A stretch of DNA of 64,000 nt from Thunnus maccoyii (Eukaryota > Chordata > Actinopteri > Scombriformes > Scombridae), in NCBI RefSeq assembly GCF_910596095.1, contig NC_056554.1, positions 8,104,001 to 8,168,000 of the forward strand, in the 5' to 3' direction. This document shows positions 41,771 through 53,080 of this stretch, piece after piece (positions within the stretch are counted from its first letter, which is position 1; each line of letters starts with the position of its first letter). The position numbers and the translations under genes are program-made. The notes below the pieces were generated by a model. The model did no database searches. It was given only the letters and a program-made list of their open reading frames with translations, and was not told the DNA's origin.

Positions 41771-43420
41771 GGAGCCTCATTCCTCTCTCTCCTTGCACCA
41801 CCTTTAGGCTGAGGAGCCAATGTCAAGACAGTCAGAGGGAGACACGAGAGCATCCGGTCCAAGCTTTAAAAATAATACTCGCATTATTCCAGCTGAGACA
41901 AGCCGGTAGCAAAACTCATTTTCAATTTTCATGTTGTAATAACAATAATTTTGTAATTTTTGAGAAGAATGACAAAGGAGATGGTGGATCAATGTTGAGA
42001 ATATAAAGAATAGCTGTGAAATTAATTATGAAGAAGAGACTGCAAAAAATATGTCCACAGCTGCCGTGATGGAGAGAAATGATGAGGCAAATTCAATGTA
42101 TGGAACAAGAAACATACACAATAAGAGGCAACCTTTGTTTATATGATAAAAAAGATGAATGGAATAATATTGAATCAATGCATAGATTATCTACTACATC
42201 AGAAAATGGAGCACTATTCATTTTTTGTATTTTTCTTTAATCCTTTTGTTCTGTGAACTTAATCTCTCCTTTCATCTACTGGGGTTTCACATTGGGCACT
42301 TTTCTGAAACAATACTTGGTAATCATGCAGTTGTACCCGACTTTATATGAACGATTTCAATAAAGAGTATAAAAAATATATATAAGAGAAAATAAAAACA
42401 AGAAGTCACACATGGGTAGGGGAAGATCATAACCCTTCAGTTGTAAATGGCCTTCTTGATCTTTCTAAGGTTGTAATGCTCAGTTCTTATTATGTGACCT
42501 GCTACAGTCTTTATTTGTCTGTTTAAATATAGACCTACAGGTTCAGACGTTTTGGGTATTGACTTATTTAATGAGGCGATTAGATGCTAATAAATGCCGT
42601 GAGAGTTTGTTACTTAGACAGTGGCAACACTGATATAAATGCTGAGTTTGAGAAGGAATGACTGAAAAAATGAAATGAAAAGTGCTGTTTTTATTCCTCA
42701 TAAATCATTCTGCACATGCTGATAGTCTGATGTTACTACAAGACAAAACATCTTGTTATGCCAGTAAATCAAACACAGCAGGTTCACAGTTACCAAACTG
42801 TAAGGGGATACTGCTTTGAGCCATAGTATACCCACATAGGACCAAGTTTGAACTTTGTACTGGAAGAGATGCATTGAAAACACAGTATTACATTTGAACA
42901 AGTAGCCTTAAAAACAGGCTGACTTAACATTAGACTTTTTAACTTGTCATAGCAGTAAAAACACAGGTGTTACTAATAACATTAACAAGCTCAGTTTTAT
43001 TCAAATGTCCCAGTACACCAGTGTGACAGTGAGCCAGCATGCACAATACCAGGACCTTGAAACTGAAGCAGCTAATCGAACTCAGCCATCATTCATTTTA
43101 GTATTTACAGCTGTGCTTTTGATACTGTGACTTGTCAAAATGTGTACAGTGAAAAATGCCTATTGATGTCTTTTTATAATTACAATGGACAGGAAAAAGA
43201 TTTTTAAAAAATAGGACATTTCTATTATCAAATTCACTCTTTTACACACATAGATGACAAACTGAGTTTCACAGACAATGTTGATTTTATATGTAATGAT
43301 TTTATATGTGGTCAGAGACTATTTTTTAATTAGGAAACTGAAGGGGTTTGAGGTCAGTCTTGATGTTTTGGAAAAAGTGTATAATAGAGAGCATCTTTGT
43401 TTTTAATATCTCTGTCTGGC
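41771..43420. other. intergenic, no gene recognised
   Basis: AT-rich. 'caataaagagtataaaaaatata' near 42,358 looks like a LINE 3' end, but no coding remnant precedes it. Confidence 0.35.
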
Positions 43421-43428
43421 ATGGATAC

Positions 43429-44216
43429 TAGGGATGTTCAGAGAGCCCAGTATTTGTATTCGTATCTGTATTTGTTGAGGCAGTAAAATTATTTGTATTA
43501 GTATTTGTATTCGAATAAAACTGGAAAGAGGCTTAAAAATCCTGTTTTTGTTTTTATTACGCTTTTAATTTCAGAAAATTAAAGTGTTACAATAAATATT
43601 TATGAGTCAACTACCTTACGAAGGAGGTCCCCACACTGGGTCTCAAACTGGAGTTTCCCAGATCATGGATGACTGTTCCGACTATTGAGCTAAAACTCTA
43701 CTCATCGCCTAATTGCAGACAGACCTCTAGCTATTTATACACCCATAAGACAGAGACAGCACACCATGTAATGAGTAGGAAAGAACTTCAAAGGTGATTC
43801 TTGCTTTGCACTTTTCATTTATTGCCTATTTTTTAGAACCTAACTTTGTGGAAAGGAGAAAGGGAAAAACAAGGTTATGGAGAATCCCTCTGGAGCACTT
43901 TGCATGTGTCAATAGCACAGCTTTATCTCTGGGGAACACCCCCAACTCCGGGGAGTGATGTCCAAATTAGGAAATGTGTGTCATGTAGCGGTTGGATGTG
44001 ACTCCCCTTGTTGAAACATACTGACAGACATAACAGCGGAGCAGAGGAGAGAGACTGAGATAGCGATGTGACCGACCTGCGCGCTGATATTTGACATGTT
44101 TTTTTCTCTTCCCGAATACAAATAATGTTTAAAATATTTGTATGAAACAAATATTCATAAAAAACCCACTATTTGTGCTTTGCCGAATAATGTTTTTCTA
44201 TTCGGGCACACCCCTA
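43429..44216. mobile_element. hAT-type MITE with intact 8-bp target-site duplication
   Basis: Bounded by identical 8-bp direct repeats ATGGATAC at 43,421-43,428 and 44,217-44,224. Termini are TAGGGATGTTC at the left and the complement of TAGGGGTGTGCCC at the right, a short imperfect TIR. The 788-bp interior has subterminal 'tatttgtattcg' repeats at both ends and no transposase. An 8-bp duplication with TAGGG termini indicates hAT. Confidence 0.8.
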
Positions 44217-44224
44217 ATGGATAC

Positions 44225-44640
44225 TTGCCTTTAGTAAATAGAAACAAGCTGACCAGGGTTAAGACAGCAGGGAAGATAGTAGACCACCAACAACAGCCAT
44301 TAGATGACCTTTACAGCACAGCTGCACACAGGAAAGTCCTGTCAATCATCCCTGACAGAACACGTCACCTCCACCCTGAGTGTGAGCTGCTCCCATCAGG
44401 GCGACGCTACAGAAAGTCCTGCTAAAGACGAAGATCTACAAGGGTTATTTTATCCCAGATGCAGTTAATGTGGTCAAGAAACAGTAAACTTAGCTGTACA
44501 ACATGGAGATGAATGAACTGATGTACAACTGAGATCTTTGTTCTGTTAATGTGATGTTTTCATCTTGTGTATGTTTATACTTTACTGGTGAGACCAACAA
44601 CAGTTTTCCTGCCTGGGCTGGACAATAAAGTTTATTCTAC
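44225..44640 (+). mobile_element. LINE (Rex1/L2-type) ORF2 C-terminus and 3' tail
   Basis: The translation includes DDLYSTAAHRKVLSIIPD, RTRHLHPECELLPSGRRYR and KIYKGYFIPDAVNVV. This is the end of ORF2 in a widespread fish LINE, followed by its UTR ('ctgggctggacaataaag', about 44,613-44,630) and the pentanucleotide array. The hAT element at 43,429 is inserted immediately upstream. Confidence 0.65.
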
Positions 44641-44866
44641 TCTATTCTATTCTATTCTATTCTATTCTATTCTATTCTATTCTATTCTATTCTATTCTAT
44701 TCTGTTCTGTTCTGTTCTGTTCTGTTCTATTCTATTCTGTTCTGTTCTGTTCTGTTCTGTTCTGTTCTATTCTGTTTTGTTCTGTTCTATTCTATTCTGT
44801 TTTGTTCTGTTCTGTTCTATTCTATTGTACTGTATTCAGTTGTATTGTATTGTATTGTATTCTTAT
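44633..44866 (+). repeat. (TTCTA)n / (TTCTG)n pentanucleotide array
   Basis: About 45 pentamers beginning right after the LINE tail, with blocks of ATTCT switching to GTTCT and then to TATTG-type repeats. The 144-aa frame here is an artefact. Confidence 0.95.
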
Positions 44867-44879
44867 TTTGACAGACAGG

Positions 44880-46232
44880 TCGTCTTACTTCCTGTGTCTT
44901 CCGGGCTCACTACGTGCGTCTTGACGCAGCTCTCTGAGACTCTAGGACGACCGGATAACGGGAACCGAGAAGGGGGACAGGAGCAGAACGCGTCAGTCTG
45001 ACAGACACAGACGGGGTGCTATTGTATAACACAGGCCTTCAGTTTTTTTCCTCTCTGAGCTGCCGCCGCGCGGAGGAGCGGCTGCTTTTATTTTATTTCT
45101 CTTCTCTGTTTTTTCTAACCGAGGAGGTGGAGACAGGAGCAGAGGGCGCAGCGGGGCTCGGTGTTGCATCGGCCGCTGCTGGCGGAGGACCTGCACATGT
45201 CGGCGCTGTGAGGGACCGTTTGTTTCCCCGCCCTGATACGGTTGGAGGACGGCAGGAGGAGGCTGTGTGGAGGGGTTTAAACCGCCAGAAGAACAACATC
45301 ATCAACCTGTGAGAAAAACCAAAAAAAATATTAATCAGGTGCGGCCGTTTTAACGGTCAACAGAGGATCCGTTAAAAACGAGCGAGAAGGACAACAGTGA
45401 TGCGGCAGCCGAGGTGGGCCCAGATTGATGATTTTATGATATCATCACCGTCATCCACCGCCAGGACCGATCACTGATTTTATTGATAAGGAGTCTCATC
45501 GATGAGAAGGTTATATGCTATAAACTGACCCGGAGTGTTTATGTGTGGGTTTTTTTTTCTGGATAAGCAGGAGGAGGATCATCTGTGCTTGATTACACTG
45601 ATTTTTCTTCTACATAAGGAGCTATAGGATCAATAGGTTAATCGTAGAAAATAAACATCCAAATTTAGTCTGTGTGTGACGCCAGTACAGCAGCAGAGAG
45701 GCGTGTGTGTGTGTGTGTGTGTCTGTGCGCGTGTGTGTGTTTGCGTGTGTGTGTGTGTGAGGAGACGCGCCTGTCTGAGCATCATCTGGAAGCTGTGCAG
45801 GCTCTGCTCCTCCACGGGGATGATACACAAGCCATTTCTCATCTGTGCGTGAAAAATAGAAGATTCAGGGATGTTGCTGCCGCTGCTGCCATTTCCAGTC
45901 CGGCTCTGATATAGACAGCGAGGCGCACAACACGGGACTGGACATCCAGAAAATATCTCTCCTCTCCTCCGCCTCTGCACCTTCTCCCCCCTGTATCTCT
46001 CTCCCCTCTCCTCCACCACCTCCTCCTCCTCCACCACCACTCCAGAGAGTCTATTCATTCTGATCAATTGATAATCCATCTGTGATTCAGAAAGCCACCC
46101 ACTCCTCCATCCTCTCCTCCATTCACCCGTACATCCTCTTAAACGCCTCTTTACGCACTCACACGCGCAAAGGCACGCACGCACGCACGCACGCACGCAG
46201 TAGCACCACCACCACCGCCATCTACAGCCATC
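44880..46232 (+). promoter_or_regulatory. ppp2r5b: ppp2r5b promoter / 5' UTR, CpG-rich
   Basis: GC- and CpG-rich sequence ('ccgccgcgcggaggagcgg' at about 45,062) continuous with the first coding exon. No TATA box was identified. It contains (GT)n at about 45,704-45,760 and (CACG)n at about 46,174-46,199. The transcription start and any 5'-UTR intron are not resolved. The 188-aa reverse frame at 45,630-46,196 is an antisense artefact of these low-complexity repeats. Confidence 0.5.
46174..46199. repeat. (GCAC)n tetranucleotide run in the 5' UTR
   Basis: About six GCAC units ending some 33 bp before the ATG. Confidence 0.85.
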
Positions 46233-46425
46233 ATGGAGACGACCAAGCTGCCTCCGTCCAGCCCGTCCTCGCCGACCACCAGCTTCTCGGTGCCCTCAGC
46301 GGAGAAGGTGGACGGCTTCCCGCGCAGGTCCATGCGCAGAGCCCGGCAGAGGAGGTCCCACAGCTCCTCCCAGTTCCGCTACCAGAGCTCCCAGGTGGAG
46401 CTCACACCGCTGCCCCTGCTCAAAG
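46233..46425 (+). CDS. ppp2r5b: PP2A B56-beta regulatory subunit, first coding exon (partial gene)
   Basis: ATG in a good context (gccatcATGG). The exon encodes 64 codons plus one base, then a consensus donor (AAAG/gtgagg). [48 protein letters not shown] and ELTPLPLLK align along their whole length with the N-terminus of vertebrate PPP2R5B. The next human residues begin with Asp, which fits the split G/AT codon. The product is the variable N-terminal arm before the HEAT-repeat core of a B56 subunit, which directs PP2A to LxxIxE-containing substrates. The Arg/Ser-rich stretch may be phosphorylated. No later exon was found in the remaining 17.5 kb, so the gene continues beyond the window. Microsynteny with arl2 and batf2 supports the b paralogue. 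Confidence 0.93.
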
Positions 46426-48264
46426 GTGAGGCACTGATTTACTGTGGCAGCCGTCCTGTGGGTCAATGTCAAGAATATATTATAGTGATACCATGGGATG
46501 AAAAGTCCAGTAAGGTCACCATCAAAGGCTCTATTTTCACTTTGTGTGTGTCTTCTTCATTATTTAAACATCAGATGACTTTACATAACACACCTATTGA
46601 TCAGTACTGTGGAGAAGGCCTATTGGTGTATTGTATTTTCTATTGATAGGTGTCCAATGATTCATATTGTCTTTTCTGTTTTTGTCCTTTTTGACTGACA
46701 GAGGTGATAGCAATGGCTTTGATTTATTGAACTGACAGGAGCTGATCTGGTTTGGGTTTTTTTTTTAAGGCCCACTATTGGAATATTCTGCACCAGGGCA
46801 ATGGCTCTTTTGGTACCGCTTCATTTTACAGTTGCCGCAATTTTATACAAATTTCCTGGACATTTTTTGAGTAATTTGCGGTTACAGTATGCAACAGTGT
46901 AATTTTAGGACATTTTTAGGTGCAATTTGAAATAAATTGTAAGAAAAATGTAAAAAGCGCTAAGTTGGTTTTGTTGGTCTCGTTCTATTTGGGTGAATTA
47001 ATTTGCAAAACATCTTAATAAATTAGATTCTTAACAATTTTTAACTGACAGAATAAAACGTACTTTTCAGTGTGTAGTTGCATATTAGGTTCTTTCTTAA
47101 AAATGATATAATGACTCAGTTTCCCATTTACTAAGAAATGACATAACCCCTTACGTTAAGTTACATCCATTGACTTTCTCCCAGCCTCTCTCAAAGAAAT
47201 GTCCTAATAATGAACAGTTACAAAGCAGTTATGTTTATAGGAAATTATTGAGAACACAGATCCTGCAAATCAGTCGGAAACTAAGGGACCCATAAAATAA
47301 AGTGTTACTGCTCTTTTCATTATTCATTCATCTGCCAGTTGTATTCCAGATGAATCGTCTTGTCTATTAAATATCAGAAAACAGTGAAAAATGGCCACCC
47401 CAATTTCCCAGAGTCCAAGGTGAAGTCTTCAAAAATGTCTCTCTGGCAAGCAGACCAAAACCCAAAGAAATTTAGTTTATAATGATGTGAAACAGAGAAA
47501 AGCAGCAAAATCTCATGTCTGAGGAGTTAGAAACAGAGAATTTTTGTCCTTTTTTTGTCAATTCTGTCAATCATCCACTCAACACACTACTGTATGTTGC
47601 CTCCAATAGCTTTACATTTCAAAGGGTTTCACAACAGCCTTCTCAAACTAACACAGTATTCTTTCTTATTCTTATAATCTAGTTAATTTTTTAAATTTTT
47701 TGTGTTTTTTTTGGAAGACAGTGGCTAAGAAATGCCCAGATGTTCAAGTTCAAATTCATGTATGCAGAATCACTGAGCTTGAACCACTTGTGCACACATA
47801 TAAAAAATACAATACAAACCCTTAAGCAAAAATACATCATTTAAGGAACAGAACTTGTATAATTTGGATATATGGTATGTAAAGATCCTGACATTCAGAC
47901 TGATGACATCCCTACATATAGGCAGTCGGAGCTGTACTATTTGCAGGTGTGTTGTTGCCATAGCTCTAATCCCAGAGCTGCTGTTACTACACAGAGACCA
48001 CTTTGATCTATGGGAGCTTGTTCGATATCATCTCAGACTGAAGGCACGATGCTACAAAGGACATTGGACCCATTTTCTTTCATTTTCAAATCCAGTGTAG
48101 TGCTGTCTCCATCTGCCAGACCACTACAGACTCAGGGCTCAACCTGCAGACAGACAGACAGGCCTGGGTGGGGTTTGGTGTGGTTAGAAACAGACAACCA
48201 CAGAAAAGAAGCAGAAGATAGATTTGATTTAGTTTTTCTCCAGCCAAGATAGGGATGATGCAAG

Positions 48265-48543
48265 AAAATGAATCAAGCAATTTATTGAGCAAAAATACCC
48301 AACATTTTCTGCTTCCAGCTTCACAAATGTGACAATTTGCTGCTTTTCACTGTTTTATAACATTGTTAATGGAATTTCATTGGGTGTTGGACTATTTTGT
48401 TGACAAGAAAAGACATCCGAAAACATCACCTTGGGCTCTGGGAATTTTTCACTCTTTGTTACCTTTTACACATTAATAAATTAATATAAAAATGAATTGA
48501 AAAGATGAATCCATAATGAAAATAATCGTTAGTTGCAGCCCTA
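48265..48543. mobile_element. hAT-type MITE, second half
   Basis: Contains 'gacatccgaaaacatcaccttgggctctgg' and ends 'aataatcgttagttgcagccctag', the terminus of the common fish hAT MITE also seen at 24.3 kb. A related internal stretch lies at 47,340-47,520. Confidence 0.6.
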
Positions 48544-50194
48544 GAGTAAACCTCTGCATCAATAGTGAATGGGCGTATCATGAAAAGGTATTCATCACTG
48601 ATAAAATTACCTCTCAAGTCTCTTCAAGTTCAGACTAGAACCCTGAAAAGACATTTCCTTGGTGAGACATTGCATGCAGGTAGCGAGCTCATGTCAAAGT
48701 TGTCCACATTTGTATTTTTCCATCTCTTCTTTTGGCTCATTCAGTCAAAACCACCGTCCCTCCACGATTTGTCATGCTTGTTTCCTCAAGAGCTGCTCTA
48801 CATCTCCATCTGTGCCTGTTCCTCACCTTCGTTGTCTTCTTTCTCTATCTCTCTTGCCTGTGTGTATAGCACAAGGGCACATTTGAAGTCCTCATATATG
48901 CCTCTGACCACTCTTTATAAGGTTACTCCTCTTTTCATGTAGCCTGCAATCTCTTTCCATTAACCCTCTATGAAGAGAAGACCTTTCTGCTTTTAGAGAT
49001 GGTATGAGGTGCATGCTCCTGTGTTTAAGCTCTTATGTGTGTTTTTACACCTCATTTACCCAGCGTTAACTTCCTCTCTGGTCTGTGAGTGATGGACGTG
49101 TGCGGCATGACGATGGAGGGTTTTGGACGCGACTCCACAACACTTTCGGCTCAGACCTCTCTGTGCATACGTCCTATAGCCTTCATTGACACAAGTCCCA
49201 GTTATTACGTGGCTGCTGCACCGCTGCGGCACTCTTTCTGGATCCCAGGAGGAACTGATAGTAAGATCCTGCAGCACAGGCGCAGGAGAAAAGCCTGGTG
49301 TGGGGAAGTCTGTAACGGGCAGTATGTAGGCCAAGTGTAGACAGACTTGTGGGTGTTTTGCCCTCCAGGGAATCACATTCCTATTGTTAATTTCAACTCC
49401 TCCTCCTGTTAACGGCGGCACATCTCTTTCACTTTAAACTCTGAGCAAAGCTTCATTCTCGCTTGTAGTTTCATGCTGAATATGAAACATCATGGACATA
49501 TAACAACAAAGAAGATATGACAAAAGAAAAAGCTGTCAAGAAACAGCTACTGGTGAAGTTCAGTGCATTCTTATGGATCCATTTTGTTGTTTTATCTTTT
49601 ATTTTTCTTATTTCCAGAGATGACTAGCCAAATATGTACATTTTCAGCACAGATACAATGGAGATTAATAGCAGGAGATGTTTAAAATTACCAATAGTAA
49701 ACACTGAGTTTTAGACATTAGTCTCAGAAAGAGCAACAACCTCAATAATTTGGACAAATTTCAACAATCAGGACATAAAGAAATCCATCATAGAAGAGGC
49801 AGAGCTGCTGATTCCTGCATCGACAGTAAACTCAGTCGACCAGAATGCAATGCAGTCACAGCTCGTATCTTTGCAAATCTGTCATCAGTAGTGTTTGAAA
49901 GATACTGGCCTTTAAAATGACTTTTTAACATGGAAAGGATAGCATGGAGAGCTCTCTTTAGTAGTGGTTGTTGAGAGGCATTGTTGTATGTGGCAAGATT
50001 TCTAGTTGGCACCAGATCTACGATAGATGCAGCCCAGTATCCTGGAAATAATGTTTAAATTTGATGATTCTGCATCTCACAAATTAGCAACCAATGCCAA
50101 CATTTAGAGCCAGCGCAGAGCATTAAGGGTGTGGTGGATGTGTGTGTGTAGCGCATCTGACTTTTATGCTGGAGACCAGAGTTTTAATGTACAC

Positions 50195-50290
50195 AGACCT
50201 GCATTTACTGTATCGGTAACCACAATCTTTCCCTATGACCTTAACCATACTGTAGTTGCCATGCACAGATATCATAGAAAATTTATCGTA
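50195..50290 (+). repeat. short dispersed repeat R2, copy 1
   Basis: 'tctttccctatgaccttaacc' followed by 'atactgtagttgccat' recurs at 58,768-58,830. A common fish repeat. Confidence 0.5.
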
Positions 50291-52639
50291 GATATTTATG
50301 GCATTACTCATTGCGTAATTTCATTTCAATTTCTCATTGGGTTGAAATCTCAACTCATGCATTTACATGTAATGCTTTAACACTATTTGTTAGCAGGCTT
50401 ACTTATTATTTGTGAAAATCACCAAAATTAGAAATGCATAGACATCACCCGCACGGATTTCCATTCACCTGGAGCAATCTTCAAACCCTGCACAAGCACG
50501 GATCCACCTTGCTGAAATGTCACTGATCCACACATTGACTTTCCGTCCAGTGACTTTCAGGGCTGCTGTTCTGTAGTCGACACTGACCTCCGAACCTCCA
50601 AGAGTTTCCCTAAAGGGGATTAGTGTCACAGCATAATAACTGTGCTACTGATATTTTCTGCACACAGTTTATGCACCGAAGTGAGACACACCAAAGTTGC
50701 AGTAAAGAATATCTGAAGGATTTTTTCAGTAAATGAATTGTTAAGTGATACAAGAATAAACCGTAGACACGGATTCTTCAGGTGAGATGACCACACTATC
50801 GTAGTAAACAATAAACTTACCTATAAAAGAGCAGCAGGGATGGTCAAGGCAGCCAATGAACCCACAGATGACAGATGAAGGGTACAGGCTTCCTATAATC
50901 CCCTTTACATGTTTGGCCACAGGCCTGCAGCATATGTGCATCCACACATACAAACACATGCATGAACCCCTTCTGGACACTGTGTTCTTAGACCAGTTGT
51001 GGACTTCAAAGTGGCTGCACTCTGTGTGCAGTTTATTTCTATATCAATGGATGTAGTTGTTTAAAACATGTGATCTATGAGTGAGTTTTTCCTTCAAGGT
51101 CTGTCTCATAAAAACACAGCACTCCTCTCAGTTTTGTAAGCCTGAACCTTGTCTTTCTGTATTCTTAATGTTACTACAAACTATTTAGTATGAAATACTG
51201 CCTTTATCATTATTTTACAGTTGTAACTGTCTAAATTTTCCTGTTAGAAATATAGGCTTTAATTTAAGTACTGCTGAAATTTTTAGACTGGGCCCCAAAT
51301 GAGATGATGATTATTAAGTCATAACCGAGGCACCAGGGCTCAATAAACTTGGTGTTTCTGTGGGACCCATGCAAATTAAAATATTTAATATCTGCTGTCA
51401 CACAGTAGGAAGCCACCAGATGGGTATCAAAAATGTTTTTAGACACGGTGGAAGCTTCTCCTCCCTGTATCTCTCCACTTTAATTTTCACATTAAATAGT
51501 GAAATAATTGAGGATGGTGTCCAGTAAAGATAATGGTGGAAGTAATGTTTCTGGAAACTGGTCCAGTAGAGTTAACTGGCTGTCATCTCTGTACAGTTTA
51601 CATTTGTACAAAATGAGAAACAGTATCTATCTAATGTGAATATTTGCTGTTTTCCTTGGTCCTCTAAGATATCAAACTGAATAGTTTGGGGTTTTGGATT
51701 GTTGGTCGAATAAAACAAAAAATTTTGTGCTTGGAGAAAGTATGGTGGGATTAAGGAAAACAGCAAATATTTGCATTTTTCAATTTTTGGCATTTGTCTC
51801 TTTAGTTATTGAGCTAGCTAGCTAGCTGTTCAGCTATTTGTCTGTGTTGTATTAGCAACCTGCTAATGTGGTTGTTTAGAAAATTATTTCTATAGAAGAC
51901 AACTAACTGGTTATATTCTATATTTAACTGGTTTTATTTGTTGCATCTTGATCAGAGTGGATTATTAGCTTGGTCCTTGGCTCTCCTAGTTGTCCTCCTC
52001 TGTGTCTTCAGTTACACTGCAGCTCTCAGTCTAACCAGAGCACAGGCTGTTAGCTCAGCGCTCCTCCCCAGCTGCGATGCTCTCCCCTGAGGCTACAGAC
52101 ACCAGTCAGGCTTCCCAGTCACGGGTGTTGTGCTGTCGCTGGCAGGCTAATCAGACTAAGGTCACATTCCTGTCCAAAATCTAGTCAGCAGATAAACAAA
52201 CTTATGATAAAGATTTATGCCTTCTTCACACATCAAAGACAATTTGCATGAATGTGGTTCAGGATGATTTTTGAGATTATTGAACCAGTTATCTCTGAGG
52301 ATCTAGCAATCATGCAGCACCAGATTCCTTTGACCTTGAGATAGGCCTGGCCACAAATCCCTCTATAGTTTATTTGTAGATTTCCCAAATTTCCCTTTGC
52401 TGTTTTCTCTGTGGTTTGTGAAACATAAAATTTGTCTGAATCTTCTTGAAAAATATGTATAAAAACTGTGTGTTTGTTAATACACGTTATATATGCACTC
52501 AGCATGCACTGCAATCGGTGTTTGACTTAAAGTATGAGTCATCCAGGTGAAAATATGATCCACACAGTGTGACTGTATTTGTGAAAAAGTATCCACCTGA
52601 GGGATATGAAATACGTCATTACCACAGGTAGAAACATAT

Positions 52640-53080
52640 TTAAAGTCCCCCTCTGGTCAAAAATGTGTTTTTCTTATTCCTTCAGTTGGATGTTTGACCT
52701 TCACTCTGCAGAATGATGTATGTGCAGAGTTTAACACTTCAAGGCTGTTTTCACATTCATCTGCTGAAAGTGAAAAGATTCTCTTCACTCACTGAAAATC
52801 TGACTCTAAGGCGTGTACAAATGAGCAGGATTTGTGACATCACCACTAGTTTGGAGCCAATCATGGTCCAATATGCAACTTACACAAGTGTGATGTAGAA
52901 ACATGAAGCCTCCAGTGCACAAACACTGAGAATAGACTTAACGGTGAAGTAGGAGACATCTTGTGTCCAGCAGTGAAACTTCTGAAATGAAAAATATTTG
53001 CATATTCATAGATTCTGAATTTTTCAATAAGGGAGAAGAAGTAGATGTCATTTTAAGAATTTCTAACAAGGTAATTGAAT
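52640..53080 (+). repeat. dispersed repeat family R1, copy 2
   Basis: Homologous to 36,430-36,860 (batf2 intron 2). Shared order: 'tgtgtttttctt', 'tgatgtatgtgcagagttt', 'tttggagccaatcatggtcca', 'atttgcatattcatagattc'. Confidence 0.7.

Noticed and set aside
44567-45001. 144-aa ORF rich in FYSIL repeats
   Set aside because: Translation of the (TTCTA)n array; not a protein.
45630-46196. 188-aa minus-strand ORF
   Set aside because: Antisense to the CpG-rich 5' UTR of ppp2r5b; composed of Thr-His and Ala-Cys repeats from microsatellites.
49056-49421. 121-aa minus-strand ORF in ppp2r5b intron 1
   Set aside because: No recognisable domain, no splice context and no conserved motif; treated as chance.
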